From contig JAGLRY010000306.1 in the NCBI GenBank assembly GCA_023135995.1, forward strand, positions 1-7,758: a stretch of DNA of 7,758 nucleotides. Direction: 5' to 3'. The position numbers were made by a program, and so were the translations under genes. The notes under the pieces were generated by a model. The model saw only the letters and a list, made by a program, of their open reading frames with translations. It searched no databases and was not told the origin of the DNA. This stretch comes from Candidatus Aminicenantota bacterium. GTDB taxonomy: Bacteria > Acidobacteriota > Aminicenantia > Aminicenantales > Aminicenantaceae. Below, in pieces: positions 1-7,280 of this stretch. Positions within the stretch are counted from its first letter, which is position 1. The number at the start of each line of letters is the position of its first letter.

Positions 1-497
1 AGCGGGACGGATTTCACCTCTGCTGATATGTACAATCTATCAAACACCCTCAGGTTGATCCCACCAGCAATAAAAGAAGTCCACTTGCTGTGATCGACTG
101 TCAAACGTGTAAAATCACTTTCAATGTCCTGCTTATAGGTATAATACCCCATACCAAATTTGACGTAAGCAACCAACGGACGGAACGGCAAAAAGAGAAT
201 CCCAGAAAATTCCAAGCCAGTGACTGAAAGCGTACTGTCCTCATCATAAAGGCCGACCGTTCCGCTTTTTTTGTAACCGCCCTCATAGGCAACCTCAAAA
301 CCTATGCTTCTGAAAGGGATCAGCCTCAAATAGGGGACGTATACGTAACCGTCACCATATGTCTCTTTCATGATTTCATCCTGAACTTGGCGGAGTCCAT
401 AATTGAGGCCTATCCCCACTTGAATGGCCCGGCCCGTTTGAACAACACATCCAAGCAAAACAAAAAATAAAATCCCATTTATCAATCTTTTTCGCAT
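1..497 (-). CDS. Outer-membrane beta-barrel protein, N-terminal part (runs off left edge)
   Basis: The reading frame opens at the ATG complementary to 495-497 and stays open to position 1, giving 165 residues with no stop, so the C-terminus lies outside the window. A ribosome binding site (AAAGGA, complement of 506-511) sits 8 nt before the start. The N-terminus is a signal peptide: MRKR, a hydrophobic stretch to about residue 19, then a possible signal peptidase I site after GRA (residue 24). An LLGC at 14-17 also resembles a lipobox, so lipidation cannot be excluded. The mature part alternates polar and hydrophobic/aromatic residues in short strands, for example YVYVPYLRLIPF, VAYVKFGMGYYTYKQD and DRLYISAEVK, as expected for a small outer-membrane barrel. 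It follows the S8 peptidase gene by 67 bp on the same strand and is probably co-transcribed with it. Family assignment rests on fold-like pattern only; the specific function is unknown. Confidence 0.75.
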   Translation of the reverse strand, partial: MRKRLINGILFFVLLGCVVQTGRAIQVGIGLNYGLRQVQDEIMKETYGDGYVYVPYLRLIPFRSIGFEVAYEGGYKKSGTVGLYDEDSTLSVTGLEFSGILFLPFRPLVAYVKFGMGYYTYKQDIESDFTRLTVDHSKWTSFIAGGINLRVFDRLYISAEVKSVP

Positions 498-564
498 TGA
501 GCGATTCCTTTCCTCAGTGATTCAAAACATTTCACTCAATAAAATTGGTCTGACTCACCAGCTA

Positions 565-2346
565 TCACTGGTTATAGGTGGCATAAACAGGGTCGCTCTC
601 CTCTCCTGATTCACTGACAGAGGTGATCTTGTAGATGTAAGTCTCCTCAAAGAAAAGTCCGCGCCTATCGTATGTAAAAGTTTGGCTGTCCAGTTCGGCA
701 ATCAAAACAAAATCATTATCCTGGCTATCAGACCGGATTTCATAGATGCGATAAGAGGCCACGGGTATCTCGTTTCCAGGGTTGGCACTCCATGTGAGAT
801 GGTCGACAAACTGCATGAAAAAAATATAATTGTTCGGAATTCTTTGCACAGCAAAAGATTGCGGTGGGAATATTTTTTTCACACCGTAGAATGCGGCTCC
901 GTAAGCATCGACGATTCCCCACCCATATTGATTATTGGGACTCGAGGAATTGTCAGCCGTAGATTTTATCGCATCCATGATGTCATAATTCGTCCAAGTG
1001 GGGTTGATCTCCAGGATGAGTGCCGTGACTCCGGCTGTTAAAGGGCAGGAGAAAGAGGTGCCTGCAACAGAGTCGTAGATGCTGGAACCCCCGATCTCAA
1101 CTGTGTAGACATTAGAGCCCTGAGCCATAACATCTGGCTTGATCCTTCCGTCTGCTGTAGGGCCCATAGAGCTAAAATCTACCCGCATTCCTCTGGGGTC
1201 GACAGCTCCTGCTGCAATGACATTGGAACTGTCAGAGGGGGCGATGATCGTGTTATCTGGGGGAGATGCAGGGCCTTCATTCCCGGCTGAGTTGACGATC
1301 AGGATGCCACGGCTGGCGGCGATATTGGCCCCTCGAGTTGTGATGGCGGTCTCTCCATCCATATCCTCTGAGGTGTACCCCTCCTCTCCATGGGAGAATT
1401 CATAACGATAACCCAGAGAGCTGCTGATGACATCGGCTCCGAGGTCATCCGCCCATTCGGCTCCAGCAACCCAGTGGTCTTCCTCGATGTGGCGCTCCCA
1501 GTCGGTGTTTTCTGTTTTTCCGAGAATATAAGATGCTCCGTAGGCGGGACCGATCAATTCCCCAGGATGGTAACCTCCAATTGTGCCCAGCGTTTGAGTC
1601 CCGTGATTTCCCACACCCATCTGGCCCTCTTCATCAAAAACATTGGGATCATCGTTAACAAAATCCCATGTGGCTTGAATATCCAGATGATCCAGGGCTT
1701 GGTGAGTGAAGTTTTTAAATCCGGTATCCAGCATGCAGATCAAAACGCCTTTGCCGCTGTACCCGAGATCATGAAGAGCAGGCACATTGATCTGATTGAG
1801 CTGGTTGAAGGAAGGACCGTAATCGAAGGCGTGAGGTTCTGTTATTAGGGACGGTTTCTCTATGGATTGTGTTTGAGTAAGGTCAGGTTCACGGAAGTGG
1901 AAGGACCGGACACGATCGACCTTTTTGACTAAAGCGAGGTCCGCAATTCTCTGCAACGCATAGCCATATGCCTCAGCAGAGACTGCGTTGAGCCATCGCG
2001 ACCTGTGACGGATCCGGATGGTGTGGGATTGGACGCTTTGGATGTATTTTTCTTCGACTGGCACATCGTATTCATCAACGAGAGGAGTGTATTTAAGGTG
2101 CCGCAGACGACGTTTCAGCGCGCGAGGATTCAGGGAAGACTGAACGGCCTGCATTTTCTTATCTAGGTCATGACCTTTGTCTTTGAAAAAAATCCATATA
2201 GTGAATCGACTCTGCTCTCCTTGTTTCTGGATCATCATCTTCAGATTGGCGCTGATTTTCTCTTCGGTGTTAGAACGGACAGAAGAGACCACAAAAAATG
2301 CCAAGGTGACTGCGATGAAAATTTTTATGCGTTTTCTAAATTTCAT
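565..2346 (-). CDS. Secreted S8 family (subtilisin-like) serine peptidase
   Basis: This 593-residue protein is an exported endopeptidase. A signal peptide (about 1-25, KFRKRIKIF then a hydrophobic core) is followed by a prodomain at about 45-150. The prodomain carries WIFFKDK, NPRALKRR and SRWLNAVS, a pattern I know from subtilases of Bacteroidota and related phyla. The catalytic domain, about 190-490, has the full triad: Asp207 (MLDTGF), His248 (NHGTQ) and Ser431 (GTSFSCP). The oxyanion-hole Asn356 lies in NSAGNEG. The last ~90 residues (about 505-590) look like one fibronectin type III-type beta-sandwich (LTWSANPG, SYRIYEI, YIYKITSVSESGEES), perhaps for substrate or surface binding. No C-terminal sorting signal is evident. 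All key residues are intact, so it should be active. Its own promoter lies at 2427-2455, and a beta-barrel gene follows 67 bp downstream. The substrate is unknown. Confidence 0.95.
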   Translation of the reverse strand: MKFRKRIKIFIAVTLAFFVVSSVRSNTEEKISANLKMMIQKQGEQSRFTIWIFFKDKGHDLDKKMQAVQSSLNPRALKRRLRHLKYTPLVDEYDVPVEEKYIQSVQSHTIRIRHRSRWLNAVSAEAYGYALQRIADLALVKKVDRVRSFHFREPDLTQTQSIEKPSLITEPHAFDYGPSFNQLNQINVPALHDLGYSGKGVLICMLDTGFKNFTHQALDHLDIQATWDFVNDDPNVFDEEGQMGVGNHGTQTLGTIGGYHPGELIGPAYGASYILGKTENTDWERHIEEDHWVAGAEWADDLGADVISSSLGYRYEFSHGEEGYTSEDMDGETAITTRGANIAASRGILIVNSAGNEGPASPPDNTIIAPSDSSNVIAAGAVDPRGMRVDFSSMGPTADGRIKPDVMAQGSNVYTVEIGGSSIYDSVAGTSFSCPLTAGVTALILEINPTWTNYDIMDAIKSTADNSSSPNNQYGWGIVDAYGAAFYGVKKIFPPQSFAVQRIPNNYIFFMQFVDHLTWSANPGNEIPVASYRIYEIRSDSQDNDFVLIAELDSQTFTYDRRGLFFEETYIYKITSVSESGEESDPVYATYNQ

Positions 2347-2382
2347 TTTTAACTCTATTGATAGGTATTTAAAAAACAGTGA

Positions 2383-2420
2383 TTAACCGGGCGATTCTTA
2401 ATACAGCCGGTGATGGTTAA
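2383..2420 (-). promoter_or_regulatory. 5'-end hairpin in the peptidase leader
   Basis: The predicted transcript would start near 2420. Its first bases (TTAACC, complement of 2415-2420) can pair with GGTTAA (complement of 2383-2388). A second pair, ACCGG/CCGGT (2386-2390 with 2407-2411), overlaps and competes with the first. Hairpins at the extreme 5' end often protect mRNA or tune translation, but no known riboswitch is recognised here. Confidence 0.3.
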
Positions 2421-2426
2421 CTTTAA

Positions 2427-2455
2427 ATTATAGTAGAATAGTCGGGTTTAGTCAA
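2427..2455 (-). promoter_or_regulatory. Sigma70-type promoter for the S8 peptidase gene
   Basis: On the minus strand the -35 box TTGACT (complement of 2450-2455) and the -10 box TATAAT (complement of 2427-2432) are separated by exactly 17 bp. That is five of six and six of six consensus matches with the preferred spacing. The start would be near 2420, giving a leader of about 74 nt before the peptidase ATG at 2346. The promoter lies downstream of the permease stop and of the palindromic repeat, so the peptidase and barrel genes can be expressed independently of the permease. Confidence 0.7.
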
Positions 2456-2485
2456 AACATGGGGCTGGCATTTTTTTTGAAACAG

Positions 2486-2538
2486 GTAGGGACCGTTTCC
2501 CAAACGGTCCGTTCGGGGAACGGACCCTACAAAAAGAG
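2486..2538 (-). repeat. Palindromic repeat, full copy, after the permease stop codon
   Basis: The core 2486-2530 begins GTAGGG and ends CCCTAC and contains two overlapping perfect hairpins. GGACCGTTT pairs with AAACGGTCC around CCC (2490-2498 with 2502-2510). GGTCCGTTC pairs with GAACGGACC around GGG (2506-2514 with 2518-2526). The two share 2506-2510, so only one can form completely at a time. Bases 2507-2538 recur inverted at 7239-7270 with 30 of 32 matches, which makes this a dispersed repeat. It starts 13 nt past the permease stop in that gene's sense. No T-run follows on the minus strand, so it is not a standard intrinsic terminator. It resembles REP/BIME-type intergenic repeats in behaviour; the family is not identified. 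Confidence 0.75.
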
Positions 2539-2551
2539 CCTGTCCCCTTTT

Positions 2552-4978
2552 TTATTCATAGCGGAGGGAATCGATTGGATTGGCGATGGCTGCTTTTATG
2601 GACTGATAACTCACCGTGAGGATAGCGACTCCGATCGCAACGACCCCCGATAAAACAAAAGCCCAAACATCGATATCTATCCTGTAAGCAAAGTTCTGAA
2701 GCCAGCTGTTCATGGCAAAATAAGCCAAAGGCCAGGCGATCACAGTGGATATCAAAACCCATTTTGTGAACTCCTTAGTCAGAAGAACAACGATGTTGGT
2801 CACTGTGGCTCCGACAACTTTCCGTACACCGATCTCCTTGGTTCGGATCTCGGCGGAATACGCAGACAGCCCGAAAAGGCCCAAACAAGAAATAAATATC
2901 GCCAAAAGGGAAAATGCCTGAAAAATGTCGTTCACTCTGTCCTCTCCCTCATAGAGACGGTTGAGGTGCTCGTCCACAAATGTGTGCATGAACAGCGTCT
3001 CTGGGGCAATCTCTTTGGCTTTCATCTCAAGAAACTCCAAAACATCGGCCGTGTTGTTTCCCTGGAATTTGACCAAAAGATATCCTGCCCAAGCCGGATT
3101 GTACTCCAAGACCAAGGGTTCGATGATGTTATGCAGGGAGGCAAAATTAAAATCTTTGATAACACCCACGATCTCAGCATTGGTCCCTCGGAAATTGGAT
3201 CCCATTTTGCCCACAGGCTCCTTCAATTCGAGGGCTTGAACGGCTGTTTCGTTAAGGATAAACTCCGGTTTGTACTCAGCTCTCCGTTTGAAATTCCTGC
3301 CATCTTTCAGCTGGATGTTGAGGATTTCCAGAAAATTTTCATCAACACGTAAGTACCTCATGCTGGGGAGGTTTTTATCCTCCGGCGTTCCTTCAGGTCT
3401 GAGGTTCTCGACACTAAACCTGTCTCCGGGCAGAGTGGAAATCACGGTAACACCCACTATAGCAGCATTCCTCAGGAATTCTGTCTTTAACACCTCTGTG
3501 TTCTGAACGATATTGCGGCGCAGGCCACCATACAGGTCGATGGCCACGAGCTTGTCCTTCTCGAATCCAAGGTTCATATTCTGGAATAGATCCAGTTGCT
3601 TGTATATCGTGATCGTACTGAAAATCATAAATATGGAAATGACAAATTGAAAGATCACGAGTCCCTTTCTGATGATCGTAACCGACGATCTGGGATCTCT
3701 CAAATTCTTGAGCGTATTTACCGGCTTGAATTTCGACATGAAGAAAGCCGGGTACAAACCGGCCAAAGTTCCCACAAGAACAATGATCAAGACTAGAAAG
3801 CCGATGTTTTCTGGAGTCAAAACACGCACAAAGCTCAGGTTTTTTCCGGCCAGCTGATTGTAAAACGGAAGCGTGATGTCAAAAATCACCAGGGCAAACG
3901 CCGCAGCGATCAAAGACATGATGTATGACTCACCCAAAAACTGCTTCTGCAATTGATGACGGTACGCTCCCAAGACTTTCCTGACACCGACTTCTTTCAT
4001 CCGTTTGAATGCCTGAGCAGTTGCGATGTTGATAAAATTCACTCCTGCGATCAGCAGTATAAACAGTGCCACGCAGGCGAATATATAGACATATATGATG
4101 TTGCTGTTGGGTCCCATCTCCTGTTCCAGGCGAGAATGAAGATGAATATCCGTGATGGGTTGTAGATGCTGTTTTGTCCGAGCCGATATTTCTTCCCGTG
4201 TCCCAAATTCTTGATAAAACCGGGCCGTAAAATCGGGCATCTTTGCCCTGACGGCATCAACGCTTTGGTTCTCACGAATGAGCACATAGGTATAAAACCA
4301 CGCCCAACCACGGCTGACCATCCAGTCTTCAGCACCCCGCTCTTTCATCACCTTGTACATCGTTGACATTGAGAGGAGATAGTCGAATTTCCAGTGTGTG
4401 TTGAAAGGGACGTCTTCAATGACACCTGTTACTTTATAAGGGGCTTGCGCACTATCGTCAGAGATCGTTTTCCCCAGAGGATCTTCATCCCCGAAATACC
4501 GCTCAGCCATGCTTTTAGTCAAAACAATAGTGTTGACATCTTTCAGGGCATTTTTGGGATTTCCTTTGATAAATTTAAGATCAAAAACTTCGATGGTTGC
4601 AGGATCAGAAAAAAATCCCCCTTTTTCTTCAAAACGCCTGGGCTCCCTCCCTTTGGGAGTGTAGTTCAATACATTGGAGTACCTGTAGGCCAATCGAGTT
4701 GCGAGTTCGATCTCCGGGATCTCTTCTCCGATCTCGAGCGCATGGAGAGGAGAAACCACTGCCCAGTGGAGAGAACCCTCATCCAGGCCTTCATTGGTGA
4801 TCCTGTATATGCGGTCTGCCTTAGGCCAGCTCCGATCATAGCTCAGTTCTTCTTTCACATGGAAAAGGATGAGCAAACCGCATGCGATCCCAAGGGCAAG
4901 ACCCGTGATGTTGAGGATACTTTTCATCTTTTGTTTGAAAATATTCCTGATGGCGATTTTAAAATAATTCCTTAGCAT
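2552..4978 (-). CDS. MacB/FtsX-type ABC transporter permease, double-length
   Basis: This 808-residue inner-membrane protein has two tandem units of the MacB/FtsX permease fold. Unit one has TM1 (about 20-41), a large periplasmic MacB_PCD-type domain (about 45-290) and three helices (about 293-318, 349-372, 391-414). Unit two has TM5 (about 436-458), a second periplasmic domain (about 460-680) and three more helices (about 685-708, 727-754, 771-793). The cytoplasmic loop signature occurs twice, as MKEVGVRKVLGA (327-338) and TKEIGVRKVVGA (713-724). Such proteins work with an ATPase of the MacB/LolD type in mechanotransmission, lipoprotein handling or efflux. No ATPase gene is in the window, so the substrate is open. 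An AGGTGA ribosome binding site lies 4 nt before the ATG, and the start MLRNYFKIAIRNIFKQK is typical of the family. A MITE-like element ends 48 bp upstream of the start codon, and a palindromic repeat follows the stop. Confidence 0.92.
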   Translation of the reverse strand: MLRNYFKIAIRNIFKQKMKSILNITGLALGIACGLLILFHVKEELSYDRSWPKADRIYRITNEGLDEGSLHWAVVSPLHALEIGEEIPEIELATRLAYRYSNVLNYTPKGREPRRFEEKGGFFSDPATIEVFDLKFIKGNPKNALKDVNTIVLTKSMAERYFGDEDPLGKTISDDSAQAPYKVTGVIEDVPFNTHWKFDYLLSMSTMYKVMKERGAEDWMVSRGWAWFYTYVLIRENQSVDAVRAKMPDFTARFYQEFGTREEISARTKQHLQPITDIHLHSRLEQEMGPNSNIIYVYIFACVALFILLIAGVNFINIATAQAFKRMKEVGVRKVLGAYRHQLQKQFLGESYIMSLIAAAFALVIFDITLPFYNQLAGKNLSFVRVLTPENIGFLVLIIVLVGTLAGLYPAFFMSKFKPVNTLKNLRDPRSSVTIIRKGLVIFQFVISIFMIFSTITIYKQLDLFQNMNLGFEKDKLVAIDLYGGLRRNIVQNTEVLKTEFLRNAAIVGVTVISTLPGDRFSVENLRPEGTPEDKNLPSMRYLRVDENFLEILNIQLKDGRNFKRRAEYKPEFILNETAVQALELKEPVGKMGSNFRGTNAEIVGVIKDFNFASLHNIIEPLVLEYNPAWAGYLLVKFQGNNTADVLEFLEMKAKEIAPETLFMHTFVDEHLNRLYEGEDRVNDIFQAFSLLAIFISCLGLFGLSAYSAEIRTKEIGVRKVVGATVTNIVVLLTKEFTKWVLISTVIAWPLAYFAMNSWLQNFAYRIDIDVWAFVLSGVVAIGVAILTVSYQSIKAAIANPIDSLRYE

Positions 4979-5039
4979 GCTTTCACCTTATCTCAAGCCT
5001 TCAAAATCATCCATCAGAAAATTTGGCCTGAATTATTCA

Positions 5040-5160
5040 TAAATTATGCCGACACTATTCTCCATCTTTTTTCATATGTGGAATTTACAATGGACTTGCT
5101 GAAGCAGAATATTAAATACATTTTCCATACGTATATCTTATTTTATGTCGGCATTCTTTA
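5040..5160. repeat. Nested imperfect inverted repeat inside the MITE-like element
   Basis: Bases 5040-5054 (TAAATTATGCCGACA) and the complement of 5146-5160 (TAAAGAATGCCGACA) match at 13 of 15 positions, including a perfect ATGCCGACA core. The 91 bp between the arms is AT-rich. The arms could close a long stem in single-stranded DNA or RNA, or be subterminal transposase-binding sites. Confidence 0.55.
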
Positions 5161-5167
5161 CCCTTCG

Positions 5168-5248
5168 GGCGAGCCGATCTCACTACAAATCCTTCGTTGT
5201 AGCCCACTCGCGGTAGACATCTACAGCTTCGTGGGCCACTACCTCGCC
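5168..5248 (-). other. Foldable three-way-junction core of the MITE-like element
   Basis: An outer stem GGCGAG/CTCGCC (5168-5173 with 5243-5248) encloses two inner hairpins. One is CTACAA/TTGTAG (5183-5188 with 5197-5202). The other is GCCCAC/GTGGGC (5202-5207 with 5231-5236), containing an inner GTAGA/TCTAC stem (5213-5217 with 5220-5224). The two inner hairpins abut at 5202. On the minus strand the second hairpin also has a GAA/GA internal loop. The nesting is more ordered than chance would give, but no known RNA family is recognised. It could be a DNA structure used in transposition or a transcribed leader; the strand given is only the reading I folded. Confidence 0.45.
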
Positions 5249-5281
5249 TTTGCAGCAATCTCAACTCGTGAATAATCCAGG

Positions 5282-5510
5282 TTATAGAGCATACTGCAAT
5301 AATTATACCAACAAAAAGAATCCTGGCGGTTAAGGATAATCATTCCCAGAATTTGGATCAAACATGTGCGCTTCTGCAGCAGGGGATGTTCATTTTCGGA
5401 CATAAAACAATTTCTAAAGCTGATTCTTTGCGCAGAATATGATATGGTATTCAGCACGTCATACAAAATAAGTGAGGGATTTTTTATCATAGAAAAGGAG
5501 GACTTCGAAT
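5282..5510. other. Intergenic leader region before the amidohydrolase
   Basis: This 229-bp AT-rich stretch lies between the MITE-like element and the amidohydrolase start. The only clear signal is the strong ribosome binding site AAAGGAGG (5494-5501), 9 nt before the ATG. A TATGAT at 5438-5443 could be a -10 box, but there is no credible -35 at the right distance. No small gene or RNA is supported. Confidence 0.5.
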
Positions 5511-7229
5511 ATGTCTAAAAAACGTCTGTTTTTCCTCTGTCTGACCATCGTGTGTGTTTCACTCCTATGTTTGAGCTGTGCAAAAAAGGAGGAGCCGGCA
5601 GACCTTGTGCTGATACAAGGAAAAATCGCGACCGTGGATGAGGCCAAGCCTGAGGTCGAGGCGCTGGCAGTGAGGGGTGACACAATCGTGGCCTTAGGAA
5701 CCAATAGGGATATTGAACCCTATATCGGCGATTCTACCAAGGTGATTGACCTTAAAGGGAATCTTGCCATCCCCGGTTTTACAGATGCACACGCCCATTT
5801 CACCGGTATTGGACAGGCGAAAATGGGGCTGGAACTGATGCCAGTGAAAAACTGGGACGAAGTTATCGCCATGGTGGCAGAGGCAGTCAAACAGGCGCAG
5901 CCGGGCGAATGGATCCGTGGAAGAGGCTGGCATCAGGAAAAATGGGACAGGACACCGGTGCCAAATATAGATGGATTGCCTCTGCATCATGAGCTGAGCA
6001 AGGTCTCTCCCGATAATCCTGTTTTGCTGACTCATGCCAGCGGTCATGCCTCGTTTGCTAATGCGAAAGTAATGGAGTTGGCAGGGATCACAAAAGACAC
6101 ACCAAATCCCGAAGGTGGCGAGATCGTCAAAGACGCTCAGGGCAATCCCATCGGGATGTTCCGGGAGACGGCTCAACGCCCTCTGAGGGATGCGTATTAC
6201 GCATGGCACGAGACACTTGGTGCGGCACAGATCGCTGCTGAGCAGCAGAAGGTGATCGAATTAGCTGACAAAGAATGCCTCTCCAAAGGCATTACATCTG
6301 TTCATGATCCCGGATCCCCCTTTGAAACGATCGATCTGTTTAAGGAAACAGTAGAACAGGGAAAACTTGGGGTGCGTCTCTACGTGATGATCAGGGACAG
6401 TAATGAACGCCTCAAAGAGAGAATTAGTGAATACAGGATTTTGGGCGTGGGTGACAATCACTTGACCGTTCGGTCCATCAAGCGGTCGATCGATGGTGCG
6501 TTGGGCCCACATGGGGCCTGGCTTCTGGAGCCCTATGAATCTCTCCCAACAAGCGTCGGATTGAACACTTCGACCGTAGAGAGTGTCACGGAAACCGCCC
6601 AGATCGCCATCGAAAACGACTTTCAGCTCAATGTTCACGGCATCGGAGATAGGGCAAACCGGGAGACTCTCGATATTTTCGAGGAAGCGTTCACTGCACA
6701 TCCTGATAAAAAGGATCTGAGGTGGAGGATCGAGCATGCACAGCATCTGCATCCCTCCGACATACCCCGCTTCGCTCAATTGGGAGTGATCCCTTCGATG
6801 CAGGGAATCCACTGCACATCGGATGGACCCTATGTGATCAAACGATTGGGAGAAAAACGCGCAGGAGAAGGTGCTTATGTCTGGCAGAAACTGATGAACA
6901 CAGGAGTGGTCATCTGTAATGGGACCGATGCTCCAGTTGAAGATGTGGACCCCATCCCCTGTTTTTATGCGACAGTCACCCGGATAATGAAGAATGGGCA
7001 AGCCTTTTACCCCGACCAGAAGATGAGCCGTGAGGAGGCGTTGCGCTCCTACACCATCAATTGCGCTTATGCTTCCTTCCAGGAGGATATTCTTGGATCT
7101 CTGACACCGGGTAAATTGGCGGATATCACAGTTCTCTCTAAAGATATTATGACCGTTCCCGATGAGGAGATTCTCGACACTGAAGTGCTATACACCATTG
7201 TCGGCGGCAAAGTGATGTATCAGAAATAG
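5511..7229 (+). CDS. Amidohydrolase family lipoprotein (YtcJ-like, Amidohydro_3)
   Basis: This 572-residue metal-dependent hydrolase of the amidohydrolase superfamily is predicted to be anchored as a lipoprotein. The N-terminus MSKKR, a hydrophobic stretch and CLSC(23)AKKEE form a lipoprotein signal, although the lipobox is atypical with Cys at -3. The hydrolase domain follows: a small beta-sandwich start (DLVLIQGKIATVD), then the barrel with the HxH motif His94/His96 (TDAHAHF), His175 and His179 (THASGHA), and Lys324 four residues before DGALG, at the bridging-lysine position. Further motifs are His376 (NVHGIGDRAN), RIEHAQH (406-412) and Asp473 (NGTDAPVED). The end rejoins the sandwich (LTPGKLADITVLSKD). 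All expected metal and catalytic positions are present. Relatives deacylate or hydrolyse N-substituted amides and cyclic amides, but the substrate cannot be told from sequence. AAAGGAGG 9 nt upstream fixes the start. It is divergent from the permease and followed by a half palindromic repeat. Confidence 0.92.
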   Translation: MSKKRLFFLCLTIVCVSLLCLSCAKKEEPADLVLIQGKIATVDEAKPEVEALAVRGDTIVALGTNRDIEPYIGDSTKVIDLKGNLAIPGFTDAHAHFTGIGQAKMGLELMPVKNWDEVIAMVAEAVKQAQPGEWIRGRGWHQEKWDRTPVPNIDGLPLHHELSKVSPDNPVLLTHASGHASFANAKVMELAGITKDTPNPEGGEIVKDAQGNPIGMFRETAQRPLRDAYYAWHETLGAAQIAAEQQKVIELADKECLSKGITSVHDPGSPFETIDLFKETVEQGKLGVRLYVMIRDSNERLKERISEYRILGVGDNHLTVRSIKRSIDGALGPHGAWLLEPYESLPTSVGLNTSTVESVTETAQIAIENDFQLNVHGIGDRANRETLDIFEEAFTAHPDKKDLRWRIEHAQHLHPSDIPRFAQLGVIPSMQGIHCTSDGPYVIKRLGEKRAGEGAYVWQKLMNTGVVICNGTDAPVEDVDPIPCFYATVTRIMKNGQAFYPDQKMSREEALRSYTINCAYASFQEDILGSLTPGKLADITVLSKDIMTVPDEEILDTEVLYTIVGGKVMYQK

Positions 7230-7238
7230 GCTTCCTCA

Positions 7239-7270
7239 CTCTTTATGTAGGGTCTGTTCCCCGAACGGAC
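7239..7270 (+). repeat. Palindromic repeat, half copy, after the amidohydrolase stop codon
   Basis: This is the inverted match of 2507-2538, with 30 of 32 bases identical. It starts 9 nt past the stop and has the same orientation relative to the upstream gene as the copy behind the permease. Only one hairpin remains: GTCTGTTC/GAACGGAC around CCC (7252-7259 with 7263-7270), where a C-to-T change leaves a G-U wobble. The second arm and the closing CCCTAC are missing. Confidence 0.75.
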
Positions 7271-7280
7271 AATGATTTTT
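7252..7280 (+). terminator. Possible weak intrinsic terminator of the amidohydrolase gene
   Basis: The 8-bp hairpin of the half repeat (7252-7270) is followed after AATGA by a T-run (7276-7280). The 5-nt gap and short T-run make this weak, and a Rho-dependent or other end is equally possible. Confidence 0.35.

Larger units (their letters stand above)
5027..5281. mobile_element. MITE-like non-autonomous element, 255 bp
   Basis: The interval is bounded by 19-bp inverted termini: CCTGAATTATTCATAAATT at 5027-5045, and on the other strand CCTGGATTATTCACGAGTT reading inward from 5281. Fifteen of 19 positions match and all four differences are transitions. It encodes no transposase; the longest sensible internal frame is about 18 codons. 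The right terminus recurs at 7661-7687, which shows that the end is mobile or repeated. From memory the ends resemble those of IS1380-like elements (a CCTG-type start with an ATTATTCA core), but this is unverified. No clear target duplication is visible (TTGG on the left, TTAT on the right). It fills most of the divergent promoter region between the permease and the amidohydrolase, so it probably affects expression of one or both. Confidence 0.65.

Noticed and set aside
1390..1848. Plus-strand ORF of 152 codons opposite the S8 peptidase gene
   Set aside because: It is antisense to the intact catalytic domain, with no ribosome binding site or recognisable protein features; the minus-strand frame has all subtilase motifs.
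2486..2530. Intrinsic terminator for the permease gene
   Set aside because: The hairpins are strong but no T-run follows on the minus strand, so it fails the basic criterion; it was kept as a repeat instead.
2459..2653. Plus-strand ORF of 64 codons beginning beside the peptidase promoter
   Set aside because: It reads through the palindromic repeat and into the antisense of the permease end, so it is not a plausible gene.
4394..4975. Plus-strand ORF of 193 codons opposite the permease N-terminal half
   Set aside because: It is the complement of a well-conserved permease; composition and lack of motifs mark it as a shadow frame.
5239..5490. Minus-strand ORF of 83 codons in the divergent gap
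   Set aside because: It crosses the boundary of the MITE-like element, lacks a good ribosome binding site and has low-complexity, unrecognisable content.
6261..7001. Minus-strand ORF of 246 codons inside the amidohydrolase
   Set aside because: The plus-strand frame carries every expected hydrolase motif; the antisense frame has no domain-like pattern.
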